From: Amblyomma americanum
Taxonomy: Eukaryota > Arthropoda > Arachnida > Ixodida > Ixodidae
Direction: 5' to 3'
Assembly (NCBI RefSeq): GCF_052857255.1
Contig: NW_027526501.1
Span: forward strand, 682,001 to 746,000
DNA: 64,000 nt
Shown here: positions 1-15,200 of the stretch, in pieces
Position numbering within the stretch: the first letter of the stretch is position 1
Layout: each line of letters begins with the position of its first letter
Made by a program: the position numbers and the translations under genes
The notes under the pieces: generated by a model
Seen by the model: the letters and a program-made list of their open reading frames with translations, nothing else
What the model was told of the DNA's origin: nothing
Database searches by the model: none

Positions 1-3000
1 AAAGCATGTATTCGTGCTTAAAACAACGACACAAGCTGTTTCAGACCGAAACAAGCTAAATCTGAACATCGGTTTACAAGTGTCAGTGTGATACGCGTCA
101 AAACGTTTTCTCATAACTGCGCGGAAAGCATGTATTCGTGCTTAATAGAACGAAACAAGTTGTTTTAAACCGAAACGAGCTAAATCTGAACACATCGGTT
201 TTACAAGTGTCCGTGTGATACGCGTCAATATTTTTTCTCTCATAACTGCGCGAAAAGCATATATTCGTGCCTAAAACAACGAAACAAGCTGTTTTAGACC
301 GAAACGAGTTAAATCTGAACACATCGGTTTTACAAGTGTCCCTGTGATACGCGTCAAAACTTTTTCTCTCATAACTGCGCGGAAAGGATGTATTCGTGAT
401 TAAAACAAAGAAAAAAGCTGTTATAGACCAAAACGAGCTAAATCTGAACATCGGTTAACAAGTGTCAGTGTGATACGCGTCAAAACGTTTTCTCATAACT
501 GCGCGAAAAGCATGTATTTGTGCTTAATACAACGAAACAAGCTGTTGTATACCGAAACGAGCTAAATATGAACACATCGGTTTTACAAGCGTCCGTGTGA
601 TACGCGTCAATATTTTTTCTCTCATAACTGCACGAAAAGCATGTATTCGTGCTTAATACATCGAAACAAGCTGTTTTAGACCGAAACCAGCTAAATCTGA
701 ACACATCGGTTTTACAAGTGTCCAGTGATACGCGTCAAAACTTTCTCATAACTGCGCGAAAAGCATGTATTCGTGCTTAATACAACGAAACAAGCTGTTT
801 TAGACCGAAAAGAGCTAAATCTGAACACATCGGTTTTACAAGTGTCCATGTGATACGCGTCAAAACTTTTTCTCATAACTGCGCCAAAAGCATTTATTCG
901 TGCTTAATACAACGAAACAAGCTGTTTTACACCAAAACGAGCTCGATATGAACACATCGGTTTTACAAGTGACCGTGTGATACGCGTCAAAACTTTTTCT
1001 CTCATAACTGCGCGAAAAGCATGTATTTGTGCTTAATACAACGAAAGAAGCTGTTTTAGACCAAACGGATCTAGATATGAAGACATCGGTTTTACAAGTG
1101 TCCCTGTGATACGCGTCAAAACTTTTTCTCTTATAACTGCGCGAAAAGCATGTATTCGTGCTTAAAACAACGACACAAGCTGTTTCAGACCGAAACAAGC
1201 TAAATCTGAACATCGGTTTACAAGTGTCCGTGTGATACGCGTCAATATTTTTTCTCTCATAACTGCGCGAAAAGCATGTATTCGTGCCTAAAACAACGAA
1301 ACAAGCTGTTTTAGACCGAAACGAGTTAAATCTGAACACATCGGTTTTACAAGTGTCCATGTGATACGCGTCAAAACTTTTTGTCTTATAACAGCGCGAA
1401 AAGAATGTATTCGTGCTTAATACAACGAAACAAGCTGTTTTAGACCAAAACGAGCTAGATCTGTACACATCGGTTTTAAGTGTTCGTGTGATACGCGTCA
1501 AACCTTTTCCTCTCATAACTGCGCGAAAAGCATGTATTCGAGCTTAATACAACGAAACAAGCTGTTTTAGACCGAAACGAGCTAAATCTGAACAATCGGT
1601 TTTACAAGTGTTCCTGTGATACGCGTCAAAACTTTTCTCTCATAACTGCGCGGAAAGGACGTATTCGTGATTAAAACAAAGAATCAAGCTGGTTTAGACC
1701 GAAACGAGCTAAATCTGAACATCGGTTTACAAGTGTCAGTGTGATACGCGTCAAAACGTTTTCTCATAACTGCGCGAAAAGCATGTATTTGTGCTTAATA
1801 CAACGAAACAAGCTGTTTTAGACCGAAACGAGCTAAATGTGAACACATCGGTTTTACAAGCGTCCGTGTGATACGCGTCAATGTTTTTTCTCTCATAACT
1901 GCACGAAAAGTATGTATTCGTGCTTAATACAACGAAACAAGCTGTTTTACACCAAAACGAGCTAGATATGAACACATCGGTTTTACAAGTGACCGTGTGA
2001 TACTCGTCAAAACTTTTCCTCTCATAACTGCGCGAAAAGCATGTATTCGTGCTTAATACAACTAGACAAGCTGTTTTAGATCGAAACGAGCTTGATCTAA
2101 CAGATCGGTTTTGCAAGTGTTCATGTGATACGCGTCAAAACTTTTTTTCATAACTGCGCGAAAAGCATGTATTTGTGCTTAATACAACGAAACAAGCTGT
2201 TTTAGACCAAAACGAGCTAGATCTGAACACATCGGTTTTACAAGTGTCCGTGTAATACGCGTCAAAACTTTTTTTCATAACTGCGCAGAAACCATGTATT
2301 CGTGCTTAATACAACGAAACAAGCTGTTTTGGACCGAAAAGAGCTAAATCTGAACACATCGGTTATACGTGTCCCTGTGATACGCGTCAAAACTTTTTCT
2401 CTTAAAACTGCGCGCAAAGCATGTATCGTGCTTAATACAACGAAACAAGCTGTTTTAGACCGAAACGAGCTAAATGTGAACACATCGGTTTTACAAGCGT
2501 CCGTGTGATACGCGTCAATGTTTTTTCTCTCATAACTGCACGAAAAGTATGTATTCGTGCTTAATACAACGAAACACGCTGTTTTACACCAAAACGAGCT
2601 AGATATGAGCACATCGGTTTTACAAGTGACCGTGTGATACTCGTCAAAACTTTTCCTCTCATAACTGCGCGAAAAGCATGTATTCGTGCTTAATACAACG
2701 AGACAAGCTGTTTTAGATCGAAACGAGCTTGATCTAGCAGATCGGTTTTGCAAGTGTTCATGTGATACGCGTCAAAACGTTTTTTCATAACTGCGTGAAA
2801 AGCATGTAATTGTGCTTAATACAACGAAACAAGCTGTTTTAGACCAAAACGAGCTAGATCTGAACACATCGGTTTTACAAGTGTCCGTGTGATACGCGTC
2901 AAAACTTTTTTTCATAACTGCGCGGAAACCATGTATTCGTGCTTAATACAACGAAACAAGCTGTTTTAAACCAAAACGAGCTAGATCTGAACACATCGGT

Positions 3001-6000
3001 TTTACAAGTGTCCCTGTGATACGCGTCAAAACTTTTTCTCTCAAAACTGCGCGGAAAGGATGTATTCGTGATTAAAACAAAGAAAAAAGCTGTTTTAGAC
3101 CAAAACGAGCTAAATCTGAATATCGGTTTTACAAGTGTCCAGTGATACGCGTCAAAACGTTTTCTCATAACTGCTCGAAAAGAATGTATTTGTGCTTAAT
3201 ACAACGAAACAAGCTGTTGTATACCGAAACGAGCTAAATATGAACACATCGGTTTTACAAGCGTCCGTGTGATACGCGTCAATATTTTTTCTCTCATAAC
3301 TGCACGAAAAGCATGTATTCGTGCTTAATACATCGAAACAAGCTGTTTTAGACCGAAACCAGCTAAATCTGAACACGTCGGTTTTACAAGTGTCCAGTGA
3401 TACGCGTCAAAACTTTTTCTCATAACTGCGCGAAAAGCATGTATTCGTGCTTAATACAACGTAACAAGCTGTTTTAGACCGAAAAGAGCTAAATCTGAAA
3501 ACATCGGTTTTACAAGTGTCCATGTGATACGCGTCAAAACGTTTTCTCATAACTGCGCGAAAAGCATTTAATCGTGCTTAATACAACGAAACAAGCTGTT
3601 TTACACCAAAACGAGCTCGATATGAACACATCGGTTTTACAAGTGTCCGTGTGATACGCGTCAATATTTTTTCTCTCATAACTGCGCGAAAAGCATGTAT
3701 TCGTGCCTAAAACAACGAAACAAGCTGTTTTAGACCGAAACGAGTTAAATCTGAACACATCGGTTTTACAAGTGTCCATGTGATACGCGTCAAAACTTTT
3801 TGTCTTATAACAGCGCGAAAAGAATGTATTCGTGCTTAATACAACGAAACAAGCTGTTTTAGACCAAAACGAGCTAGATCTGAACACATCGGTTTTAAGT
3901 GTTCGTGTGATACGCGTCAAACCTTTTCCTCTCATAACTGCGCGAAAAGCATGTATTCGTGCTTAATACAACGAAACAAGCTGTTTTAGACCGAAACGAG
4001 CTAAATCTGAACAATCGGTTTTACAAGTGTTCCTGTGATACGCGTCAAAACTTTATCTCTCATAACTGCGCGGAAATGACGTATTCGTGATTAAAACAAA
4101 GAAACAAGCTGGTTTAGACCGAAACGAGCTAAATCTGAACATCGGTTTACAAGTGTCAGTGTGGTACGCGTCAAAACGTTTTCTCATAACTGCGCGAAAA
4201 GCATGTATTTGTGCTTAATACAACGAAACAAGCTGTTTTAGACCGAAACGAGCTAAATGTGAACACATCGGTTTTACAAGCGTCCGTGTGATACGCGTCA
4301 ATGTTTTTTCTCTCATAACTGCACGAAAAGTATGTATTCGTGCTTAATACAACGAAACAAGCTGTTTTACACCAAAACGAGCTAGATATGAACACATCGG
4401 TTTTACAAGTGACCGTGTGATACTCGTCAAAACTTTTCCTCTCATAACTGCACGAAAAGCATGTATTCGTGCTTAATACAACAAGACAAGCTGTTTTAGA
4501 TCGAAACGAGCTTGATCTAACAGATCGGTTTTGCAAGTGTTCATGTGATACGCGTCAAAACTTTTTTTCATAACTGCGCGAAAAGCATGTATTTGTGCTT
4601 AATACAACGAAACAAGCTGCTTTAGACCAAAACGAGCTAGATCTGAACACATCGGTTTTACAAGTGTCCGTGTGATACGCGTCAAAACTTTTTTTCATAA
4701 CTGCGCGGAAACCATGTATTCGTGCTTAATACAACGAAACAAGCTGTTTTAAACCAAGACGAGCTAGATCTGAACACATCGGTTTTACAAGTGTCCCTGT
4801 GATACGCGTCAAAACTTTTTCTCTCATAACTGCGCGGAAAGGATGTATTCGTGATTAAAACAAAGAAAAAAGCTGTTTTAAACCAAAACGAGCTAAATCT
4901 GAACATCGGTTTACAAGTGTCAGTGTGATACGCGTCAAAACGTTTTCTCATAACTGCGCGAAAAGCATGTATTTGTGCTTAATACAACAAAACAAGCTGT
5001 TGTATACCGAAACGAGCTAAATATAAACACATCGGTTTTACAAGCGTCCGTGTGATACGCGTCAAAACGTTTTCTCATAACTGCGCGAAAAGCATGTATT
5101 CTTGCTTAATACAACGAAACAAGCTGTTTTAGACCAAACGGATCTAGATATGAACACATCGGTTTTACAAGTGTCCCTGTGATACGCGTCAAAACTTTTT
5201 CTCTTATAACTGCGCGAAAAGCATGTATTCGTGCTTAAAACAACGACACAAGCTGTTTCAGACCGAAACAAGCTAAATCTGAACATCGCTTTACAAGTGT
5301 CAGTGTGATACGCGTCAAAACGTTTTCTCATAACTGCGCGGAAAGCATGTATTCGTGCTTAATAGAACGAAACAAGCTGTTTTAAACCGAAACGAGCTAA
5401 ATCTGAACACATCGGTTTTACAAGTGTCCCTGTGATACGCGTCAAAACTTTTCCTCTCATAACTGCGCGAAAAGCATGTATTCGTGATTAATACAACGAA
5501 ACAAGCTGTTTTAGACCGAAACGAGCTAAATCTGAACACATCGGTTTTACAAGTGTCCCTGTGATACGCGTCAAAACTTTTTCTCTCATAACTGCGCGGA
5601 AAGGATGTATTCGTGATTAAAACAAAGAAAAAAGCTGTTTTAGACCAAAACGAGCTAAATCTGAACATCGGTTAACAAGTGTCAGTGTGATACGCGTCAA
5701 AACGTTTTCTCATAACTGCGCGAAAAGTATGTATTTGTGCTTAATACAACGAAACAAGCTGTTGTATACCGAAACGAGCTAAATATGAACACATCGGTTT
5801 TACAAGCGTCCGTGTGATACCCGTCAACATTTTTTCTCTCATAACTGCACGAAAAGCATGTATTCGTGCTTAATACATCGAAACAAGCTGTTTTAGACCG
5901 AAACCAGCTAAATCGGAACACATCGGTTTTACAAGTGTCCAGTGATACGCGTCAAAACTTTTTCTCATAACTGCGCGAAAAGCATGTATTCGTGCTTAAT

Positions 6001-9000
6001 ACAACGAAACAAGCTGTTTTAGACCGAAAAGAGCTAAATCTGAAAACATCGGTTTTACAAGTGTCCATGTGATACGCGTCAAAACTTTTTCTCATAACTG
6101 CGCGAAAAGCATTTATTCGTGCTTAATACAACGAAACAAGCTGTTTTAGACCGAAACGAGCTAAATCTGAACACATCGGTTTTACAAGTGTCCGTGTGAT
6201 ACGCGTCAATATTTTTTCTCTCATAACTGCGCGAAAAGTATGTATTCGTGCCTAAAAGAACGAAACAAGCTGTTTTAGACCGAAACGAGTTAAATCTGAA
6301 AACATCGGTTTTACAAGTGTCCATATGATACGCGTCAAAACTTTTTCTCATAACTGCGCGAAAAGCATTTCTTCGTGCTTAATACAACGAAACAAGCTGT
6401 TTTAGACCAAAACGAGCTAGATCTGAACACATCGGTTTTAAGTGTTCGTGTGATACGCGTCAAACCTTTTCCTCTCATAACTGCGCGAAAAGCATGTATT
6501 CGCGCTTAATACAACGAAACAAGCTGTTTTAGACCGAAACGAGCTAAATCTGAACAATCGGTTTTACAAGTGTTCCTGTGATACGCGTCAAAACTTTTTC
6601 TCTCATAACTGCGCGGAAAGGACGTATTCGTGATTAAAACAAAGAAACAAGCTGGTTTAGACCGAAACGAGCGAAATCTGAACATCGGTTTACAAGTGTC
6701 AGTGTGATACGCGTCAAAACGTTTTCTCATAACTGCGCGAAAAGCATGTATTTGTGCTTAATACAACGAAACAAGCTGTTTTAGACCGAAACGAGCTAAA
6801 TGTGAACACATCGGTTTTACAAGCGTCCGTGTGATACGCGTCAATGTTTTTTCTCTCATAACTGCACGAAAAGTATGTATTCGTGCTTAATCTCACGAAA
6901 CAAGTTGTTTTACACCAAAACGAGCTAGATATGAACACATCGGTTTTACAAGTGACCGTGTGATACTCGTCAAAACTTTTCCTCTCATAACTGCGCGAAA
7001 AGCATGTATTCGTGATTAATACAACGAGACAAGCTGTTTTAGATCGAAACGAGCTTGATCTAACAGATCGGTTTTGCAAGTGTTCATGTGATACGCGTCA
7101 AAACTTTTTTCATAGCTGCGCGAAAAGCATGTATTTGTGCTTAATACAACGAAACAAGCTGTTTTAGACCAAAACGAGCTAGATCTGAACACATCGGTTT
7201 TACAAGTGTCCGTGTGATACGCGTCAAAACTTTTTTTCATAACTGCGCGGAAACCATGTATTCGTGCTTAATACAACGAAACAAGCTGTTTTACACCGAA
7301 AAGAGCTAAATCTGAACACATCGGTTATACGTGTCCCTGTGATACGCGTCAAAACTTTTTCTCTTAAAACTGCGCGCAAAGCATGTATCGTGCTTAATAC
7401 AACAAAACAAGCTGTTTTAGACCAAAACGAGCTAAATCTGAACACATCGGTTTTACAAGTGTCCGTGTGATACGCGTCAAACCTTTTTCTCATAACAGCG
7501 CGAAAAGTATGTATTCGTGCTTAATAGAACAAAACAAGCTGTTTTAGACCGAAACGAGCTAAATCTGAACTCATCGGTTTCACAAGTGTCCATGTGATAC
7601 GCGTAAAAAATTTTTCTCATTACTGCGCAAAAAGCATCTATTCGTGCTTAATACAACGAAACAAGCTGTTTTAGACCGAAACCAGCTATATCTGAACACA
7701 TCGGTTATGCAAGTGTCCATGTGATACGCGTCAAAACTTTCTCTCTCATAACTTCGCGAAAATCATGTATTCGTGCTAAAACAACGAAACAAGCTGCTTT
7801 AGACCGAAACGAGCAAAATATGAACACATCGGTTTTGCAAGGGTCCATGTGATACGCGTCAAAACTTTCTCTCTCATAACTTCGCGAAAAGCATGTATTC
7901 GTGCTAAAACAACGAAACAAGCTGTTTTAGACGAAACGAGTTAAATCTGAACACGTCGGTTTTACAAGTGTTCATGTGATACGCGTCAAAACGTTTTCTC
8001 ATAACTGCGCGGAAAGCATGTATTCGTGCTTAATAGAACGAAACAAGCTGTTTTAAACCGAAACGAGCTAAATCTGAACACATCGGTTTTACAAGTGTCC
8101 GTGTGATACGCGTAAATATTTTTTCTCTCATAACTGCGCGAAAAGCATGTATTCGTGCCTAAAACAACGAAACAAGCTGTTTTAGACCGAAACGAGTTAA
8201 ATCTGAACACATCGGTTTTACAAGTGTCCATGTGATACGCGTCAAAACCTTTTGTCTTATAACAGCGCGAAAAGCATGTATTCGTGCTTAATACAACGAA
8301 ACAAGCTGTTTTAGACCAAAAGGATGTATATATGAACACATCGGTTTTACAAGTGTCCATGTGATACGCGTCAAATCTTTTTGTCTTATAACTGCGCGAA
8401 AAGCATGCATTCCTGCTTAATTCAACGAAACAAGCTGTTTTAAACCAAAACGAGCTAGATCTGAACACATCGGTTTTACAAGTGTCCCTGTGATACGCGT
8501 CAAAACTTTTTCTCTCATAACTGCGCGGAAAGGATGTATTCGTGATTAAAACAAAGAAAAAAGCTGTTTTAGGCCAAAACGAGCTAAATCTGAACATCGG
8601 TTTACAAGTGTCAGTGTGATACGCGTCAAAACGTTTTCTCATAACTGCGCGAAAAGCATGTATTTGTGCTTAATACAACGAAACAAGCTGTTGTATACCG
8701 AAACGAGCTAAATATGAACACATCGGTTTTACAAGCGTCCGTGTGATACGCGTAAATATTTTTTCTCTCATAACTGCACGAAAAGCATGTATTCGTGCTT
8801 AATACATCGAAACAAGCTGTTTTAGACCGAAACCAGCTAAATCTGAACACATCGGTTTTACAAGTGTAGAGTGATACACGTCAAAAATTTTTCGCATAAC
8901 TGCGCGAAAAGCATGTATTCGTGCTTAATACAACGAAACAAGCTGTTTTAGACCGAAAAGAGCTAAATCTGAAAACATCGGTTTTACAAGTGTCCATGTG

Positions 9001-9292
9001 ATACGCGTCAAAACGTTTTCTCATAACTGCGCGAAAAGCATTTATTCGTGCTTAATACAACGAAACAAGCTGTTTTACACCAAAACGAGCTCGATATGAA
9101 CACATCGGTTTTACAAGTGACCGTTTGATACGCGTCAAAACTTTTTCTCTCATAACTGCGCGAAAAGCATGTATTCGTGCTTAATACAACGAAACAAGCT
9201 GTTTTAGACCAAACTGATCTAGATATGAACACATCGGTTTTACAAGTGTCCCTGTGATACGCGTCAAAACTTATTCTCTTATAACTGCGCGA
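1..9292. repeat. Higher-order repeat unit, copy a (9,292 bp, ~73 monomers)
   Basis: Positions 1-7992 recur at 9293-17284 with a constant offset of 9,292 bp. The unit starts at or before the window edge. Only four or five differences were noticed by eye over ~8 kb (for example near 2308, 2886, 6674 and 7613). Neighbouring monomers inside the unit differ from each other far more, which is what defines a higher-order repeat. Positions 7993-9292 complete the unit and have no second copy in the window. Inside the unit shorter blocks of 2.4-2.9 kb recur imperfectly: one marker monomer type appears near 480, 3152, 5697 and 8626, another near 1751, 4171 and 6714. This points to layered rounds of unequal exchange. 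Confidence 0.93.
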
Positions 9293-12200
9293 AAAGCATG
9301 TATTCGTGCTTAAAACAACGACACAAGCTGTTTCAGACCGAAACAAGCTAAATCTGAACATCGGTTTACAAGTGTCAGTGTGATACGCGTCAAAACGTTT
9401 TCTCATAACTGCGCGGAAAGCATGTATTCGTGCTTAATAGAACGAAACAAGTTGTTTTAAACCGAAACGAGCTAAATCTGAACACATCGGTTTTACAAGT
9501 GTCCGTGTGATACGCGTCAATATTTTTTCTCTCATAACTGCGCGAAAAGCATATATTCGTGCCTAAAACAACGAAACAAGCTGTTTTAGACCGAAACGAG
9601 TTAAATCTGAACACATCGGTTTTACAAGTGTCCCTGTGATACGCGTCAAAACTTTTTCTCTCATAACTGCGCGGAAAGGATGTATTCGTGATTAAAACAA
9701 AGAAAAAAGCTGTTATAGACCAAAACGAGCTAAATCTGAACATCGGTTAACAAGTGTCAGTGTGATACGCGTCAAAACGTTTTCTCATAACTGCGCGAAA
9801 AGCATGTATTTGTGCTTAATACAACGAAACAAGCTGTTGTATACCGAAACGAGCTAAATATGAACACATCGGTTTTACAAGCGTCCGTGTGATACGCGTC
9901 AATATTTTTTCTCTCATAACTGCACGAAAAGCATGTATTCGTGCTTAATACATCGAAACAAGCTGTTTTAGACCGAAACCAGCTAAATCTGAACACATCG
10001 GTTTTACAAGTGTCCAGTGATACGCGTCAAAACTTTCTCATAACTGCGCGAAAAGCATGTATTCGTGCTTAATACAACGAAACAAGCTGTTTTAGACCGA
10101 AAAGAGCTAAATCTGAACACATCGGTTTTACAAGTGTCCATGTGATACGCGTCAAAACTTTTTCTCATAACTGCGCCAAAAGCATTTATTCGTGCTTAAT
10201 ACAACGAAACAAGCTGTTTTACACCAAAACGAGCTCGATATGAACACATCGGTTTTACAAGTGACCGTGTGATACGCGTCAAAACTTTTTCTCTCATAAC
10301 TGCGCGAAAAGCATGTATTTGTGCTTAATACAACGAAAGAAGCTGTTTTAGACCAAACGGATCTAGATATGAAGACATCGGTTTTACAAGTGTCCCTGTG
10401 ATACGCGTCAAAACTTTTTCTCTTATAACTGCGCGAAAAGCATGTATTCGTGCTTAAAACAACGACACAAGCTGTTTCAGACCGAAACAAGCTAAATCTG
10501 AACATCGGTTTACAAGTGTCCGTGTGATACGCGTCAATATTTTTTCTCTCATAACTGCGCGAAAAGCATGTATTCGTGCCTAAAACAACGAAACAAGCTG
10601 TTTTAGACCGAAACGAGTTAAATCTGAACACATCGGTTTTACAAGTGTCCATGTGATACGCGTCAAAACTTTTTGTCTTATAACAGCGCGAAAAGAATGT
10701 ATTCGTGCTTAATACAACGAAACAAGCTGTTTTAGACCAAAACGAGCTAGATCTGTACACATCGGTTTTAAGTGTTCGTGTGATACGCGTCAAACCTTTT
10801 CCTCTCATAACTGCGCGAAAAGCATGTATTCGAGCTTAATACAACGAAACAAGCTGTTTTAGACCGAAACGAGCTAAATCTGAACAATCGGTTTTACAAG
10901 TGTTCCTGTGATACGCGTCAAAACTTTTCTCTCATAACTGCGCGGAAAGGACGTATTCGTGATTAAAACAAAGAATCAAGCTGGTTTAGACCGAAACGAG
11001 CTAAATCTGAACATCGGTTTACAAGTGTCAGTGTGATACGCGTCAAAACGTTTTCTCATAACTGCGCGAAAAGCATGTATTTGTGCTTAATACAACGAAA
11101 CAAGCTGTTTTAGACCGAAACGAGCTAAATGTGAACACATCGGTTTTACAAGCGTCCGTGTGATACGCGTCAATGTTTTTTCTCTCATAACTGCACGAAA
11201 AGTATGTATTCGTGCTTAATACAACGAAACAAGCTGTTTTACACCAAAACGAGCTAGATATGAACACATCGGTTTTACAAGTGACCGTGTGATACTCGTC
11301 AAAACTTTTCCTCTCATAACTGCGCGAAAAGCATGTATTCGTGCTTAATACAACTAGACAAGCTGTTTTAGATCGAAACGAGCTTGATCTAACAGATCGG
11401 TTTTGCAAGTGTTCATGTGATACGCGTCAAAACTTTTTTTCATAACTGCGCGAAAAGCATGTATTTGTGCTTAATACAACGAAACAAGCTGTTTTAGACC
11501 AAAACGAGCTAGATCTGAACACATCGGTTTTACAAGTGTCCGTGTAATACGCGTCAAAACTTTTTTTCATAACTGCGCAGAAACCATGTATTCGTGCTTA
11601 ATACAAGGAAACAAGCTGTTTTGGACCGAAAAGAGCTAAATCTGAACACATCGGTTATACGTGTCCCTGTGATACGCGTCAAAACTTTTTCTCTTAAAAC
11701 TGCGCGCAAAGCATGTATCGTGCTTAATACAACGAAACAAGCTGTTTTAGACCGAAACGAGCTAAATGTGAACACATCGGTTTTACAAGCGTCCGTGTGA
11801 TACGCGTCAATGTTTTTTCTCTCATAACTGCACGAAAAGTATGTATTCGTGCTTAATACAACGAAACACGCTGTTTTACACCAAAACGAGCTAGATATGA
11901 GCACATCGGTTTTACAAGTGACCGTGTGATACTCGTCAAAACTTTTCCTCTCATAACTGCGCGAAAAGCATGTATTCGTGCTTAATACAACGAGACAAGC
12001 TGTTTTAGATCGAAACGAGCTTGATCTAGCAGATCGGTTTTGCAAGTGTTCATGTGATACGCGTCAAAACGTTTTTTCATAACTGCGTGAAAAGCATGTA
12101 ATTGTGCTTAATACAACGAAACAAGCTGTTTTAGACCAAAACGAGCTAGATCTGAACACATCGGTTTTACAAGTGTCCCTGTGATACGCGTCAAAACTTT

Positions 12201-15200
12201 TTTTCATAACTGCGCGGAAACCATGTATTCGTGCTTAATACAACGAAACAAGCTGTTTTAAACCAAAACGAGCTAGATCTGAACACATCGGTTTTACAAG
12301 TGTCCCTGTGATACGCGTCAAAACTTTTTCTCTCAAAACTGCGCGGAAAGGATGTATTCGTGATTAAAACAAAGAAAAAAGCTGTTTTAGACCAAAACGA
12401 GCTAAATCTGAATATCGGTTTTACAAGTGTCCAGTGATACGCGTCAAAACGTTTTCTCATAACTGCTCGAAAAGAATGTATTTGTGCTTAATACAACGAA
12501 ACAAGCTGTTGTATACCGAAACGAGCTAAATATGAACACATCGGTTTTACAAGCGTCCGTGTGATACGCGTCAATATTTTTTCTCTCATAACTGCACGAA
12601 AAGCATGTATTCGTGCTTAATACATCGAAACAAGCTGTTTTAGACCGAAACCAGCTAAATCTGAACACGTCGGTTTTACAAGTGTCCAGTGATACGCGTC
12701 AAAACTTTTTCTCATAACTGCGCGAAAAGCATGTATTCGTGCTTAATACAACGTAACAAGCTGTTTTAGACCGAAAAGAGCTAAATCTGAAAACATCGGT
12801 TTTACAAGTGTCCATGTGATACGCGTCAAAACGTTTTCTCATAACTGCGCGAAAAGCATTTAATCGTGCTTAATACAACGAAACAAGCTGTTTTACACCA
12901 AAACGAGCTCGATATGAACACATCGGTTTTACAAGTGTCCGTGTGATACGCGTCAATATTTTTTCTCTCATAACTGCGCGAAAAGCATGTATTCGTGCCT
13001 AAAACAACGAAACAAGCTGTTTTAGACCGAAACGAGTTAAATCTGAACACATCGGTTTTACAAGTGTCCATGTGATACGCGTCAAAACTTTTTGTCTTAT
13101 AACAGCGCGAAAAGAATGTATTCGTGCTTAATACAACGAAACAAGCTGTTTTAGACCAAAACGAGCTAGATCTGAACACATCGGTTTTAAGTGTTCGTGT
13201 GATACGCGTCAAACCTTTTCCTCTCATAACTGCGCGAAAAGCATGTATTCGTGCTTAATACAACGAAACAAGCTGTTTTAGACCGAAACGAGCTAAATCT
13301 GAACAATCGGTTTTACAAGTGTTCCTGTGATACGCGTCAAAACTTTATCTCTCATAACTGCGCGGAAATGACGTATTCGTGATTAAAACAAAGAAACAAG
13401 CTGGTTTAGACCGAAACGAGCTAAATCTGAACATCGGTTTACAAGTGTCAGTGTGGTACGCGTCAAAACGTTTTCTCATAACTGCGCGAAAAGCATGTAT
13501 TTGTGCTTAATACAACGAAACAAGCTGTTTTAGACCGAAACGAGCTAAATGTGAACACATCGGTTTTACAAGCGTCCGTGTGATACGCGTCAATGTTTTT
13601 TCTCTCATAACTGCACGAAAAGTATGTATTCGTGCTTAATACAACGAAACAAGCTGTTTTACACCAAAACGAGCTAGATATGAACACATCGGTTTTACAA
13701 GTGACCGTGTGATACTCGTCAAAACTTTTCCTCTCATAACTGCACGAAAAGCATGTATTCGTGCTTAATACAACAAGACAAGCTGTTTTAGATCGAAACG
13801 AGCTTGATCTAACAGATCGGTTTTGCAAGTGTTCATGTGATACGCGTCAAAACTTTTTTTCATAACTGCGCGAAAAGCATGTATTTGTGCTTAATACAAC
13901 GAAACAAGCTGCTTTAGACCAAAACGAGCTAGATCTGAACACATCGGTTTTACAAGTGTCCGTGTGATACGCGTCAAAACTTTTTTTCATAACTGCGCGG
14001 AAACCATGTATTCGTGCTTAATACAACGAAACAAGCTGTTTTAAACCAAGACGAGCTAGATCTGAACACATCGGTTTTACAAGTGTCCCTGTGATACGCG
14101 TCAAAACTTTTTCTCTCATAACTGCGCGGAAAGGATGTATTCGTGATTAAAACAAAGAAAAAAGCTGTTTTAAACCAAAACGAGCTAAATCTGAACATCG
14201 GTTTACAAGTGTCAGTGTGATACGCGTCAAAACGTTTTCTCATAACTGCGCGAAAAGCATGTATTTGTGCTTAATACAACAAAACAAGCTGTTGTATACC
14301 GAAACGAGCTAAATATAAACACATCGGTTTTACAAGCGTCCGTGTGATACGCGTCAAAACGTTTTCTCATAACTGCGCGAAAAGCATGTATTCTTGCTTA
14401 ATACAACGAAACAAGCTGTTTTAGACCAAACGGATCTAGATATGAACACATCGGTTTTACAAGTGTCCCTGTGATACGCGTCAAAACTTTTTCTCTTATA
14501 ACTGCGCGAAAAGCATGTATTCGTGCTTAAAACAACGACACAAGCTGTTTCAGACCGAAACAAGCTAAATCTGAACATCGCTTTACAAGTGTCAGTGTGA
14601 TACGCGTCAAAACGTTTTCTCATAACTGCGCGGAAAGCATGTATTCGTGCTTAATAGAACGAAACAAGCTGTTTTAAACCGAAACGAGCTAAATCTGAAC
14701 ACATCGGTTTTACAAGTGTCCCTGTGATACGCGTCAAAACTTTTCCTCTCATAACTGCGCGAAAAGCATGTATTCGTGATTAATACAACGAAACAAGCTG
14801 TTTTAGACCGAAACGAGCTAAATCTGAACACATCGGTTTTACAAGTGTCCCTGTGATACGCGTCAAAACTTTTTCTCTCATAACTGCGCGGAAAGGATGT
14901 ATTCGTGATTAAAACAAAGAAAAAAGCTGTTTTAGACCAAAACGAGCTAAATCTGAACATCGGTTAACAAGTGTCAGTGTGATACGCGTCAAAACGTTTT
15001 CTCATAACTGCGCGAAAAGTATGTATTTGTGCTTAATACAACGAAACAAGCTGTTGTATACCGAAACGAGCTAAATATGAACACATCGGTTTTACAAGCG
15101 TCCGTGTGATACCCGTCAACATTTTTTCTCTCATAACTGCACGAAAAGCATGTATTCGTGCTTAATACATCGAAACAAGCTGTTTTAGACCGAAACCAGC

